From assembly GCA_944989445.1 (NCBI GenBank), contig CALYLW010000121.1, positions 1 to 64,000 on the forward strand: 64,000 nt of DNA, read 5' to 3'. The notes below the pieces were generated by a model. The model was not told the origin of the DNA, searched no databases, and saw only the letters and a list, made by a program, of their open reading frames with translations. Source of the DNA: Ampullaceana balthica (lineage: Eukaryota; Mollusca; Gastropoda; Lymnaeidae). Within the stretch, counting starts at the first letter, position 1; each line of letters opens with the position of its first letter. The translations under genes were made by a program, and so were the position numbers. Of the stretch, positions 1 through 9,985 are shown piece after piece.

Positions 1-442
1 TTGCTAGTGCACCTCGCCCCGTCCACTGTTCCCTTAATATGTTTCTTCTTTTTACCACGTTTTTATTAACTCGCTTTCGTTGGGCATTGTTTGTTTGTCC
101 AAGATTTTTTCAAATCTGCCAACGTAAAATTGAACCACTTCTGATGGTCCTAGAGATCTGAAAATTTTACCACAGATAAATCTTGGATGACAATGCATTG
201 TATCAAAATTTCAGATCGATCAAATGTACCATTATTAAATTATTGAACTTTTAAGTTTATCTATAGCCTATATAAAAACATCTGTAACGTCGGCTTTTGT
301 TGACATCCGTGAGTTCGCCCCGTGACCACATCACAATGTTTTTAAAACGTTGGGCGGGCGCTTGTGAGGTGTTTGGTAAAATAAATAGAGGTAAAAAAAT
401 ATTTTTTAAAAACCAGGTTGTTATAAGTGGACTAATAAAACA
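1..442 (+). repeat. Interspersed repeat fragment with the GATCGATC core module
   Basis: No gene is seen. Bases 130-262 match stretches near 33575-33690 and 62745-62890: a phrase about a 'TGGTCCTAGAGATCT' block, then 'GATGACAATGCATTG', then a core around 'CAGATCGATC' and a TTTTTAGTTT-like tail. The window edge cuts the left side. The downstream part to 442 is AT-rich and adjoins the T-family copy that follows. Confidence 0.5.
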
Positions 443-1001
443 AACCCGTAAAAACAAAGTTTTTGACTATAAATCCCTTATATATGAGACATAACTAACA
501 GTATTGATTATTTTCAAACATTTACAGACTGAATCAGTCTTAACTCAAGTTTGCTTCATAACCCTGGGGAGGGGTGGGTGGGAGGGGGAGAGGGGAAAAA
601 ACATTGACAGACTGACACCGAGTGATGTCCCTTGTCTTTAATAAATGTGGGTGGGACGTGAGGGGGTGTCGGCTCGACTGTCGGCGTCAACTCAAACTCA
701 CGTGAAATTGGAAGAAAAAAAAACAAAAAACCGTGAATTTAAATTACATACCTCATATAAGGATAAACTAAAAATGCATTTATTTAATTACGGTACGTTC
801 GATCAATCTGAAATTTTGATACGATGCATTGTTAGGTCAGACGGGTCCGTGTGCCAAATTTCAGTTCGATCGGATCATGGGAAGTGGGTCATTTTTGACT
901 TCTGTTTTTCCGCCTGCCGAGCCCAAGACAGACAGAGAGAGAGAGAGATGATGAGAGAGATGATGAGAGAGACGGCTGCGAAGTTAATATAAGGGATTTA
1001 A
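443..1001 (-). mobile_element. T-family repeat, copy T1 (Helentron-like candidate)
   Basis: This is the minus-strand version of a repeat seen ten times in the window. Read on the minus strand it begins with AAATCCCTTATAT near 998. It then has a CT-rich microsatellite (GA on this strand, about 931-970) and the core module with CAGATCGATC-like sequence (about 780-880). It ends with the inverse ATATAAGGGATTT and a small AAAAAC-TTT-GTTTTT stem-loop near 445-460. Short open frames inside it are not genes. Confidence 0.7.
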
Positions 1002-1016
1002 AAAGAATAAAATAAA

Positions 1017-1351
1017 AAGAAGTAAAAAAGAGATTTTTAAAAACCACTTTTTTAGAAGCGGACTAAAAAGAAGAAAATAATTTAAAACTTGTAAGTTCAA
1101 GTACTTCGATTTAATATGACTAAAAACGTGGGGTGGGTGTTTGGTATAAAAATTAAAGATTTCTAATTTAGAAGGCAAAAGAGAGATCTATAAGTGAGAG
1201 AATGAGTGAACCGCATATGTTAAACCTCATAGGCGCCCGCCCCACGTTTTTAGTCATAATGGAAGTACTTGAACTTACAAGTTTTAAATTATTTTCTTCT
1301 TTTTAGTCCGCTTCTAAAAACGTGGTTTTTAAAAATCTCTTTTTTACTTCT
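1017..1351. mobile_element. Foldback MITE with about 115-bp inverted arms
   Basis: Bases from about 1017 to 1140 recur in reverse complement at about 1228-1351. The arms contain GAAGCGGAC, AAGAAGAAAATAA and ACTTGTAAGTTCAAG and are nearly identical, separated by roughly 90 bp. There is no coding capacity, so it is non-autonomous. A second foldback with a related AAGAAGAAAATAA block lies at 34090-34378. Confidence 0.7.
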
Positions 1352-2220
1352 ATTTATTATTAATTGATTTATCCCTGGACATAATACTGCAACTATTTTC
1401 CTTTTTTTTAAATTTAATCAAACTGCCATTAGTAGTTGTTTTTTTTTATTGTTTTTTTTTGGTCTTACGAAAACGTTTTAGCGACACGTGCGTTGTTTAG
1501 TAGCGTCCTTTCAAGCTGACGTATAACCATGTTATGTAACATATTTAATATCTACTCTTGTAGACGACAAAGGCAAGTTTATTATATACTATATATCAAT
1601 AACAATTAAGTAATTTTTAAGAATTATGACATAAACCAGTGGAATGAGCTTATTGATATTGGACTTAGAATTTATCTGTGGTAGGATTCTCCTAACTATT
1701 CATTGACATTATATCCCTATTTATAGGGATCGAGATCAAGTGAAATAGCACTTGAATATAATAGAGATGTACCCTGGTGAACATAAAGGACGTAGCCAGT
1801 TCAGTACATATAAAGTCAGGTAAGCATATCTGTTAAAAGGAACATATAAAAATTGTATAGTTCTTTTAAATTCTTCATAAATTTACAATTTTAAATCTAA
1901 TTTATCATTCGAATGTTATGTTTCTATACATTTTTATACGTTAGGTCCATATAAAAACTACGTAACACAAGTCTTTAACATTAAAAGGCATACAATTGTA
2001 AATTATAAATAAATTAACATTTTTTGAAGAAAAGATATTTAAATCAATTAATTTTGTTAAAGTTTGGTAAAAAAAAACACTTTGAATTTCATCGTAAATA
2101 CAAAATTAGCGGTGCTTTGTGGTGCATCGCTTAGCGTGAAAACAATTCACATTGCCATTTTTAACAACATAGAATAATGCGACATTTATCTTAAGTTTCT
2201 AAATATTATATATCTATATA
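1352..2220. other. AT-rich intergenic DNA, nothing recognised
   Basis: No open frame of note, RNA gene or repeat boundary could be supported here. It ends in an AT dinucleotide run just before the Helitron 5' terminus. Confidence 0.5.
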
Positions 2221-3059
2221 TCTCTATATATATAAGACGCATTTGTTGTCTGTCCGTCGTCTGTCTGTTCCCTTATAACTCAAGATCCAGACAACCAAAT
2301 AACGTGAAATTTGGTACACGTACACAAAATTATACCGGAAAGGTTATTAAACAGGTTTCGTTCCATATATATAAGATACTGGGGGCTGGGGGCCCAAAAT
2401 GTAGTTTTTCCCTATATGAGCTATATAAAATAAAAATTATTGAAAATTAAGACGTAAAATATTAAACATTTTGGTGTCGAGATTAACAAGATGGCGTTTA
2501 TTGCCATAAAATAATGTGATGTGACGTCATAGTTTGAGTTCATATTAATTTGTAAATAGGAAACAAAGTGAAAAGAGCAGTTATTATTTTAATTTATATT
2601 TTTAATTGTTAATATACCGCTGTGGGTATGCGTTTAAGTATTTGTGTGCACATGTGTGAATCAGTGAGTGTGTGTGTTTTTTGTTGTGAACTAAATGTTA
2701 TGAAATGGTTTATTTTTATGTCTGTTAATGTTGCGCCTCTAACAAGATTACGTATATATTTTTATAAAATTTGTTTGCAAATTACATATTTTTTTACTTT
2801 ACACTGTTTCTTTTTTGTATATTCTATATGTATTTTATCCAGTCGTCCGATCAAGCTTTTTCCTTTTATCGGCGAGGGTAGGAGTCAATAATATCGTCCA
2901 TCCCTGGGTGGCATAAACACTGTAGCTAAGCAACTGTGTTTATACTTTTTGCATAACTTAAACGAAACCAGCAGGGCACATTTTAAGCTCAAACATTGCG
3001 TTTCGAAATGTTTCTTTAAAACAAATAAACCCCATACAACAGAAAAATGAATTATATAA

Positions 3060-3905
3060 ATTATCACTTACTGGGGGCGGGGCCAAAATGTATTTTTTTT
3101 CCGTATATTTAAAACTGACTCAAAACTAATTCTCCAACCTCCCGTGAGGGTAGAAGCATGAAACTTTTGGGAACTTGCCAAATACACTATTATGACGATA
3201 ATTGGTGAAAAATAATGTAAACATTTCCATTCATGGGTGGCCGGGTGCCCCAAAACCGGTTTTTCCTTATATGGGCTATATAAAAACTGAATCAACACCA
3301 ATTCCTCATATTCCCGAGTAGGTAGAAGCATGAAAATTTGGAAAGTCGTTGAGTACCCTCCCGCAATGGTAACAGTCGAAAAAAGTATAAAGTTATCACT
3401 AACTGGGTAGGGGGGTGGGCGGGGGCCCAAACGTAGTTTTTTCTTAAATGAGCTATATAAATCAGGCTCATCATTAAATCTCCTATTTCCTGTGTAGGTA
3501 GAAGCATGAAACTTTGTGAAGTGGTTATATACCCTCCCAAAATGGTAACTGGCGAAACATTAATAAAAATTATCACTCACTGGGTGGTCAGAGGCCTGAA
3601 TGTAGTTTTTTTTCATATATCAAACTGACTCATCAATAATTCTCCAAATTACCATGTAAGTAGAAGAATGAAACTTTTGGAAGATTTTGAGTACCCTCGC
3701 GCGATGGTAACATGCGAAAAAAATATATAAAATTATTACTCACTAGGGGGCCTTGGGCCAAAATGTAGGTATTTTCCTAATATGAGCTATATAAAACAGA
3801 CTAATCATTAAATATCCAACTTCCCGTGTAAATAGGAGCATGAAACTTTGGGAAGTTGTTGAGTACTCTCCCGCAATGATAACATACGAAAAAAAAATTA
3901 TATAA
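3060..3905 (+). repeat. Tandem satellite, five ~170-bp units inside Helitron 1
   Basis: The anchor TAGAAGCATGAAA (with variants) recurs at about 3151, 3323, 3499, 3661 and 3834, a spacing of 162-176 bp. Each unit has a GGGGGCC-rich box followed by a TTTTTCCTTATATGAGCT-like phrase. That box and phrase also occur once in the 5' region of each Helitron here (e.g. 2376-2430), suggesting the satellite arose by amplifying Helitron sequence. The same unit forms a longer array at 37770-40350. Open frames across it are by-products of the repeat. Confidence 0.8.
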
Positions 3906-3906
3906 A

Positions 3907-5632
3907 ATCCAGGCAGATCAGGTCCGCCACAGAGTTCCCAGAGCAGCTGAAACAGCTGAGCAAAGAAACTCCAGGCATGTGCTGTTCCAGTGGTAAAGTC
4001 AAACTGCCCCCAATTCTAAAGCCACCAGAACCATTGTGCATTCTGTTGAATGGTGAAACTGCACAATCAAAGGACTTTGTGAAACTTATTAGACTATTCA
4101 ATAATATGTTTGCCGTGACTTCCTTCAAGTCTAATGTTGTCGTGAATAACGGGTGGACACCAACATTCAAGGTCCAAGGCCAAGTGTACCACCATGCTGG
4201 ACCTCTTCATCCAGTCAATGCTGTAGACAGCAAATATCTCCAGATTTACTTCTTGGGAGAAGATGAGCAAGTGCAAAGACGACTGGATTTGCTTGACAGT
4301 CCTGTTGACAGAAACATTGTCCTCAAACTGCAAAGAATGCTGCATCAGCATAACAGCTATGTGAGGTCATTTAAAATGGCTGCTGAGATTATGGATAACA
4401 CTCAAGTGGACTACAAAATCAAAATTTCCGGCAAAGCACCATTAAAGGAACACAAAGGCAGATTCAATGCATCATCTGTTAGTGAAGTGGCATCATGATT
4501 GCTGGAGAGCTAGGTGATCGTAGAGACATTGTGCTGCATTCAAGAAGTTGCTGACAAATGCCACTTCAAAGGATTCAAGACACTCACAGGTCATATGATC
4601 CACTTCAGTATCCTCTGCTATTTGTTAGAGGAGAAGATGGCTATGATTTGAACATAAAAGATGTAAACAAGGCCACAAGCAATGACTACTATGCATATCG
4701 CATGATGCAAAGAGTCAACGAATTTAATACACTCCTCAGATGCCCGCGCCTTTTCCAGCAATACATAGTGGATATGTATGCTAAGGTTGAGAATGAGAGA
4801 TTGCGTTTCATCAGACTCAACCAAACAAAACTTAGAGCTGAGGACTATGGTGTACTATTAGAGGCAGTAAGGAATGACAACAATGTGACTTCTGAAAATC
4901 TTGGCAAATTAGTGGTGCTGCCTTCATCCTTCAGTGGAGGGCCCCGTTACATGCATGAATATGCACAGGATGGAATGACCTATGTACGTCATAGAAACAC
5001 AAGCATCAAGTAGATTTGCAATTATGTTACCAAGGGAAGTGATGCAGCCATGTTTACTGTTGCAAATGAAATGCCGAACAGGCTTGATGGGGTTACCAAT
5101 TAATTATCAACAAGGACGATACATTAGTAGCAGTGAGGCAGTGTGGCGCCTGCTTAACTTTCCCATCCATCAAAGGTATCCAACAGTTGTTCACTTGGCA
5201 GTACATCTTGAAGGAGGCCAAGGAGTATACTATAAACCAGGACAGCCAACAGCACATTTGACAGACACTCCAACAAAGACTACATTAACAGCGTTTTTTG
5301 ATCTCTGCAAAACAGATCCTCTTGCAAAAACATTGCTGTATTCTGAAGTGCCTAGACATTTTCGCTGGGATGCCAGTCAAAAGGTCTGGCAAATCCGAAA
5401 AAAGGTATACCTCTTGCAGACTTCCCGGGATATGTGACAGACAATGCCTTGGGAAGAGTGTACACTGTGCATCCTCACAACAGAGAAGCATTTCACATGC
5501 GCCTCCTGCTGCACCATATTCGGGGACCTATTTCATTTGAAGATCTCAAAACTGTTATTGTGAAAGATCAGGATGGTGACATCCTTGAAATTAAGCCATG
5601 CAGCACATACACTGTTAAATGTACCATTTTAT
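3907..5632 (+). pseudogene. Helitron Rep-region pseudogene (no helicase)
   Basis: Several frames carry pieces of the Helitron transposase. 3907-4495 encodes the region N-terminal to Rep (e.g. GWTPTFKVQGQVYHHAG, LQIYFLGED). 4558-5013 encodes the Helitron-like N domain (SYDPLQYPLLFVRGEDGYD, YAYRMMQR, LVVLPSSFSGGPRYMHEY). From about 5000 the Y2 segment follows (ICNYVTKGSD), with a TAG stop where the first tyrosine of the family motif would be. 5100-5632 holds GRYISSSEA, FPIHQRYP and, after a frameshift near 5440, GRVYTVHPHNREAFHMRLLL. The HUH metal-binding part of Rep is deleted between GMTYVR and the Y2 motif, and no Pif1-type helicase follows. The protein would have nicked and joined Helitron ends; this copy is dead. 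Confidence 0.85.
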
Positions 5633-5686
5633 AGCATGCAAGTAAACAGTTAGTTGTGTACGCTTCTACAGAAAACCTTATTTTAA

Positions 5687-5717
5687 ACCCGGGCGAAGCC
5701 GGGTACTTGCCCCTAGT
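5687..5717 (+). other. Helitron 1 3' terminus: hairpin plus CTAG/T
   Basis: Stem ACCCGG/CCGGGT (5687-5692 with 5699-5704) and loop GCGAAG, then eight bases and CTAG at 5713-5716, followed by T. This is the 3' termination signal of Helitrons. Confidence 0.85.
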
Positions 5718-5824
5718 ATACATATAAGACGCATTTGTTGTCTGTCGTCTGTCTGTTCCCTTATAATTCAAGATCCAGACAACCAAATAACTTGAAATTT
5801 GGTACACGTACACAAAATTATACC

Positions 5825-6044
5825 GGAAAGGTTATTAAATAGGTTTTGTTCCATATATATAAGATACTGGGGGCCGGGGGCCCAAAATGGGGTTTTTCCT
5901 TAAATGAGCTATATAAAATAAAAATTATTGAAAAGGAAAGGTTATTAAATAGGTTTTGTTCCATATATATAAGATACTGGGGGCCGGGGGCCCAAAATGG
6001 GGTTTTTCCTTAAATGAGCTATATAAAATAAAAATTATTGAAAA
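5825..6044 (+). repeat. 110-bp tandem duplication in Helitron 2
   Basis: Bases 5825-5934 are repeated almost exactly at 5935-6044, starting with GGAAAGGTTATTAAATAGG and including the GGGGGCCGGGGGCCC box. The other two Helitrons have a single copy. This is the same box that is amplified in the ~170-bp satellite. Confidence 0.85.
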
Positions 6045-6123
6045 TTGAGACGTAAAATAATGACGCAAAATAATAAACATTTTGGTGTCGAGATTAACAA
6101 GAAGGCGATTATCGCCAGAAAAT

Positions 6124-7030
6124 AATTGTTTTGTTGTTGTTGCTTTGTTGTTGTTGCTTTTGTTGTTGTAGTTGTGGTTTTGTTGTTGTTGCTTTGTTGT
6201 TGTTGCTGTTGTTGTTGTAGTTGTTGTTTAGTTGTTGTTTTGTTGTTGTTGTTTTTGTTGTTGTTTTGTTTTTTTGTTGTTGTTGCTGCTGTTGTTGTTT
6301 TTGTTGTTGTTGCTGTTGTTGTTGCTGTTGCTGTTCTTGATTTTTGTGTTGTTTTTGCTGTTGTTGTTGTTGTCCACATCCCTTGCCCTGCGAAGACAAT
6401 GTCCTTCATGTTGTTGTTGCTGTTGTTGTTGTTGTTTTGTTGTTGTTTCTTTGTTGTTGTTGCTGTTGTTTTTGTTGTAAATGTTGTTTTTGTTGTTTTT
6501 TTGTTGTTGTTTTGTTGTTGTTTTTGTTGTTTTGTTTTTGTTGCTATTGTTGTTGCTGTTTCTGTTGTTGTTTTTGTTGTTGTTGCTGTTGTTGTTGCTG
6601 TTGCTGTTCTTGATTTTTGTGTTGTTTTTGCTGTTGTTGTTGTTGTCCACATCCCTTGCCCTGCGAAGACAATGTCCTTCATGTTGTTATTGCTTTGTTG
6701 TTGTTGCTGTTGTAGTTGTTGTTTTGTTGTTGTTGCTTTGTTGTTGTTGCTGTTGTTGTTGTAGTTGATTTGTTGTTGATTTTGTTGTTGATTTTGTTGT
6801 TTTTGTTGTTGTTTTGTTTTTGTTGTTTTGTTGCTGTTGCTTTTTCTGTTGTTGGTTTTGTCGTTGTTGCTGTTGTTGTTGCTGTTGCTGTTGTTGTTGC
6901 TGTTGTTGTTTTGTAGTTGTTGTTTTGTTGTTGTTGCTTTGTTGTTGTTGTAGTTGTTGTTGTTTTTTTTTGTTGTTTGTTTTTGTTGTTTTGTTGCTGT
7001 TGTTGTTTTTGTTGTTGTAGCTGTTGTTGT
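6124..7030. repeat. TTG/TTGC triplet array with anchor segment (Helitron 2)
   Basis: About 0.9 kb of TTG triplets interrupted by GC, TA and T. A non-triplet anchor (CACATCCCTTGCCCTGCGA and following) occurs at 6373-6410 and again at 6646-6683, 273 bp apart, so the array has a higher-order unit. The long open frames in all phases (poly-Q/N on one strand, poly-V/C/L on the other) come from triplet periodicity and are not genes. Confidence 0.85.
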
Positions 7031-7033
7031 TAA

Positions 7034-7064
7034 ACCTGGGCGAAGCCGGGTACTTGCCCCTAGT
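7034..7064 (+). other. Helitron 2 3' terminus abutting Helitron 3
   Basis: Hairpin ACCTGG-GCGAAG-CCGGGT (7034-7051, one G-T pair), then CTAG at 7060-7063 joined directly to the TCTCTATATATATAAG 5' terminus of Helitron 3 with no spacer. Confidence 0.85.
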
Positions 7065-8273
7065 CTCTATATATATAAGCCGCATTTGTTGTCTGTCTGT
7101 TCCCTAATAACTCAAGATCCAGACAACCAAATAACGTGAAATTTGGTACACGTACACAAAATTATACCGGAAAGGTTATTAAACAGGTTTCGTTCCATAT
7201 ATATAAGATACTGGGGCCCGGGGGCCAAAAATGTAGTTTTTCCCTATATGAGCTATATAAAATAAAAATTATTGAAAATTAAGACGTAAAATAATGACGC
7301 AAATTAATAAACATTTTGGTGTCGAGATTAACAAGAAGGCGATTATCGCCATAAAATAATTTTTTTTGTTGTTGTTGCTTTGTTGTTGTTGCTTTTGTTG
7401 TTGTAGTTGTTGTTTTGTTGTTGTTGCTGCGTTGTAGTTGCTGTTGTTGTTGCTGTTGTTGTTGTAGTTGTTGTAGTTGTTGTTTTGTTGTTGTTTTGTT
7501 GTTGATGTTTTTGTTGTTGTTTAGTTTTTGTTGTTGTTGCTGTTGTTGTTTTTGTTGTTGTTGCTGTTGTTGTTGCTGTTGTTGCTTTTGTGTTGTTTTT
7601 GCTGTTGTTGTTGTTGTCCACATCCCTTGCCCTGCGACGACAATGTCCTTCATGTTGTTGCTTTGTTGTTGTTGCTGTTGTATTTGTTGTTTTGTTGTTG
7701 TTGCTTTGTTGTTGTTGCTGTTGTTGTTGTAGTTGTTGTTTTGTTGTTGTTTTGTTGTTGATGTTTTTGTTGTTGTTTAGTTTTTGTTGTTGTTGCTGTT
7801 GTTGTTTTTGTTGTTGTTGCTGTTGTTGTTTTTGTTGTTGTTGCTGTTGTTGTTGCTGTTGTTGCTTTTGTGTTGTTTTTGCTGTTGTTGTTGTTGTTCA
7901 CATCCCTTGCCCTGCGACAACAATGTCCTTCATGTTGTTGTTGCTTTGTTGTTGTTGCTGTTGTATTTGTTGTTTTGTTGTTGTTGCTTTGTTGTTGTTG
8001 CTGTTGTTGTTGTAGTTGTTGTTTTGTTGTTGTTGTTGTAGTTGTTGTTTTGTTGTTGTTTTGTTTTTGTTTTGTTGTTGTTTTTGTTGTTGTTTTGTTT
8101 TTGTTGTTTTGTTGTTGTTTTTGTTGTTTTTGTTGTTGTTTTGTTTTTGTTGTTTTGTTGTTTTTGTTGTTTTTGTTGTTGTTTTGTTTTTGTTGTTTTG
8201 TTGTTGTTTTTGTTGTTTTTGTTTTGTTGCTGTTGTTGTTAAACCCGGGTGGGAGCCGGGTACTTGCCCCTAG
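7064..8273 (+). mobile_element. Helitron 3, non-autonomous, TTG-filled
   Basis: It begins TCTCTATATATATAAG and shares the ~300-bp 5' region with the two upstream copies. It ends with hairpin ACCCGG...CCGGGT (8243-8261) and CTAG (8270-8273) followed by T. The interior from about 7361 is TTG repeat. No coding capacity. Confidence 0.85.
7361..8240. repeat. TTG/TTGC triplet array with anchor segment (Helitron 3)
   Basis: Same organisation as in Helitron 2: the CACATCCCTTGCCCTGCGA anchor lies at 7617-7654 and 7897-7934, 280 bp apart. The final 200 bp (about 8040-8235) change to a TTG/TTTTG mix. Long open frames are artefacts of the triplet period. Confidence 0.85.
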
Positions 8274-8274
8274 T
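8243..8274 (+). other. Helitron 3 3' terminus: hairpin plus CTAG/T
   Basis: Hairpin with stem ACCCGG/CCGGGT and a slightly longer loop, then CTAG at 8270-8273 and host T at 8274. It closes the tandem of three Helitrons. Confidence 0.85.
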
Positions 8275-8308
8275 TTCTAATAAAGCATTAGCGATTTTTG
8301 TATATACC

Positions 8309-8391
8309 CATAATATATATATATATATATATAAATATATATATATATATTTATATATATATATATTTATATATATATATATATATATACA
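8309..8391. repeat. AT microsatellite
   Basis: Uninterrupted AT dinucleotides with occasional AAT/TTTA breaks. Confidence 0.9.
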
Positions 8392-8394
8392 TGA

Positions 8395-8987
8395 ATGTAT
8401 AATCTATAGAACAATTAAATCAGAACAAGATAGCAAAATTTTACAAAGAGACATAGATGAATTGTTAAAGTGGAAGACTAACTGGAGTATATCTTTCAAC
8501 CAAGAAAAATGTCAACTTTTAAGATTAACAAAGAAAAAGAAACAAACAAACTCAAAATATGTCATTCATGGGAAAGAACTAATCCAAACTAAAGATGCAA
8601 AACACTTAGGAGTAATAATAAATGAGAAACTATCATGGAATAACCATGACAGTGAAGTTTTAAAAAAATCAAACCTTAGGCTTTATAAAAAGAAACTTTT
8701 ACAGATGTAATAGCGATATAAAACTAAAATGCTACCTCCCCTTGGTGAGACCTGTACTAGAGAATGCATCTTCTGTATGGGACTCTTCCACCAAAGAAAA
8801 CATTGATAAACTAGAACAAATTCTAAAAAGAGCTGCCAGATTCATTACTGGAGAATACTCAAAACTTACACGAATACCACCATTAGTTAAATCATTAAAC
8901 CTTGAAACACTAGAGGATAGAAGAATCAAGAGTAAAATAGTAATAATACATAAAGCAATTAATTCTAATTTAGAAATACAACACTAA
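8395..8987 (+). pseudogene. LINE-A reverse transcriptase C-terminal fragment
   Basis: Two frames joined by a frameshift near 8705 encode the part of a non-LTR retrotransposon RT that follows the catalytic centre. Recognisable pieces are DIDELLKWKTNWSISFNQEKC, HLGVIINEKLSWNNH, then RPVLENASSVWD, LEQILKRAARFITGEYS and ETLEDRRIKSKIVIIHKAI. The same family is present at 50668-52850 (longest copy), 58955-59310 (3' end), 20690-20982 and 31023-31088. The copy stops at 8987, without the FFPSGIRAWNGLP end seen at 59130, where foreign CG-rich sequence begins. It would have copied its own RNA at the target site; it is dead. Confidence 0.8.
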
Positions 8988-9135
8988 AATAACTTAATTA
9001 GACCCCTCAGCCGACGCCGCGCGCCGAATACGCCGCATAATTTTCGTCCGCCAAAAATCCGTCGGAAAATATGCGGCGTATTTTGTCCGCCGTAAATCCG
9101 CCGAAAAATGAACGATCCGCCGTAGCGTAATGTTT
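8988..9135. repeat. CG-rich patch with perfect 13-bp palindrome
   Basis: A short CG-rich island in AT-rich DNA, rich in CCGCC and CGCCG. AATACGCCGCATA at 9027-9039 is perfectly inverted at 9070-9082, with a 30-bp loop. It begins exactly where LINE-A similarity stops. Identity unknown; it could be a terminus of an unrecognised element. Confidence 0.55.
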
Positions 9136-9977
9136 TTGTTTTGTTAAGTTTCATTGCGTTCCGTTTTAATTAAGATCGATTGCATTTTTAGAATAACCGT
9201 CGCCGGAAGTGTGACAATATGAGTTATTTGTACAGTTTTTTAAAACTAAATAATCATTGATACAGTTCTTGCAAATATCTTTTTTTACAATCTTAAATTA
9301 TAAAATACTAATTAAAATACAAATAAATAAATAAATTTAAGTTATCTTTAAGCTTTGTCGTAAATAGGCGATTTATTATTACTCAATTATTTCTCAACGA
9401 TCTTCTACTAGCAGAAAGTAGAAAGGTAAGCCTAAATAAAAAAAAATTGTTTCAATTAACTAGATATTAGTTTAGTTTAGTCTAAGTTAAGTCAATAACT
9501 GTTGATTTTTAAGGTCGATCCTAAAGTTTTAGCACATAAATTTTGTCACTGCAAATTTTTAACTTTCTTGTGAGAACTTTCATTTTTAATTTATTACATG
9601 CATATGTTATATTTTAGTTATTATAGCGCTAATTTGTAAGGTTTTTTAATTTATATGGCTTTTTCGGCCCTTGCCGCTACATAATCGGACTGCTATGCAA
9701 GAAATAAAGAAGAAAAACTTTTGTTTTTACGTATGTACGTCTAAACAAATAATAACCATACGAGGGAAACGTATGTAAGTAAAAAAAAATAATAAAAATA
9801 AAAATTAAAAAAAATGGAGAAACATTTTCAGAATTGTTTATTAAATTTTAATCAAATTTTAATCGATCCAATTAATTTTAATGTATTAAAATTTTTAACG
9901 ATTAATCTATTGATTAATCGTTAATTACCACAGCACTAATATATATATATTTATATATATATATACATTTTCTATTA
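9136..9977. other. AT-rich intergenic DNA
   Basis: No gene or structured repeat recognised apart from short AT runs near 9942-9965. Confidence 0.5.
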
Positions 9978-9985
9978 TAATAGTT

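Larger units (their letters stand above)
2221..5716 (+). mobile_element. Helitron 1 (with broken Rep gene), first of a tandem of three
   Basis: The 5' terminus is TCTCTATATATATAAG preceded by A. The 3' terminus is CTAG followed by T, with a hairpin ACCCGG-GCGAAG-CCGGGT a few bases upstream. These are the canonical Helitron signals: A/T target, 5'-TC, 3' hairpin, CTRR. The first ~300 bp are shared with Helitrons 2 and 3. The interior holds a ~170-bp tandem array and Rep gene fragments on the + strand. The helicase half is absent, so the copy cannot be autonomous. It directly abuts the next copy. Confidence 0.85.
5717..7063 (+). mobile_element. Helitron 2, non-autonomous, TTG-filled
   Basis: It starts immediately after the CTAG of Helitron 1 with a diverged 5' end (TATACATATAAGACGC against TCTCTATATATATAAGACGC). 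It shares the ~300-bp 5' region (GATCCAGACAACC, GTGTCGAGATTAACAAG) and ends in the same hairpin (7034-7051) and CTAG (7060-7063). The interior is almost entirely TTG/TTGC triplet repeat. No transposase is encoded. Confidence 0.85.

Noticed and set aside
6035..8273. Long poly-Q/N and poly-V/L/C open frames on both strands
   Set aside because: They arise from the triplet period of TTG repeats: all frames are open on both strands and none has a plausible gene structure.
8249..8400. N-terminal part of the frame beginning in Helitron 3 and crossing the AT run
   Set aside because: It crosses a Helitron end and a microsatellite. Only the part after about 8395 matches LINE-A.
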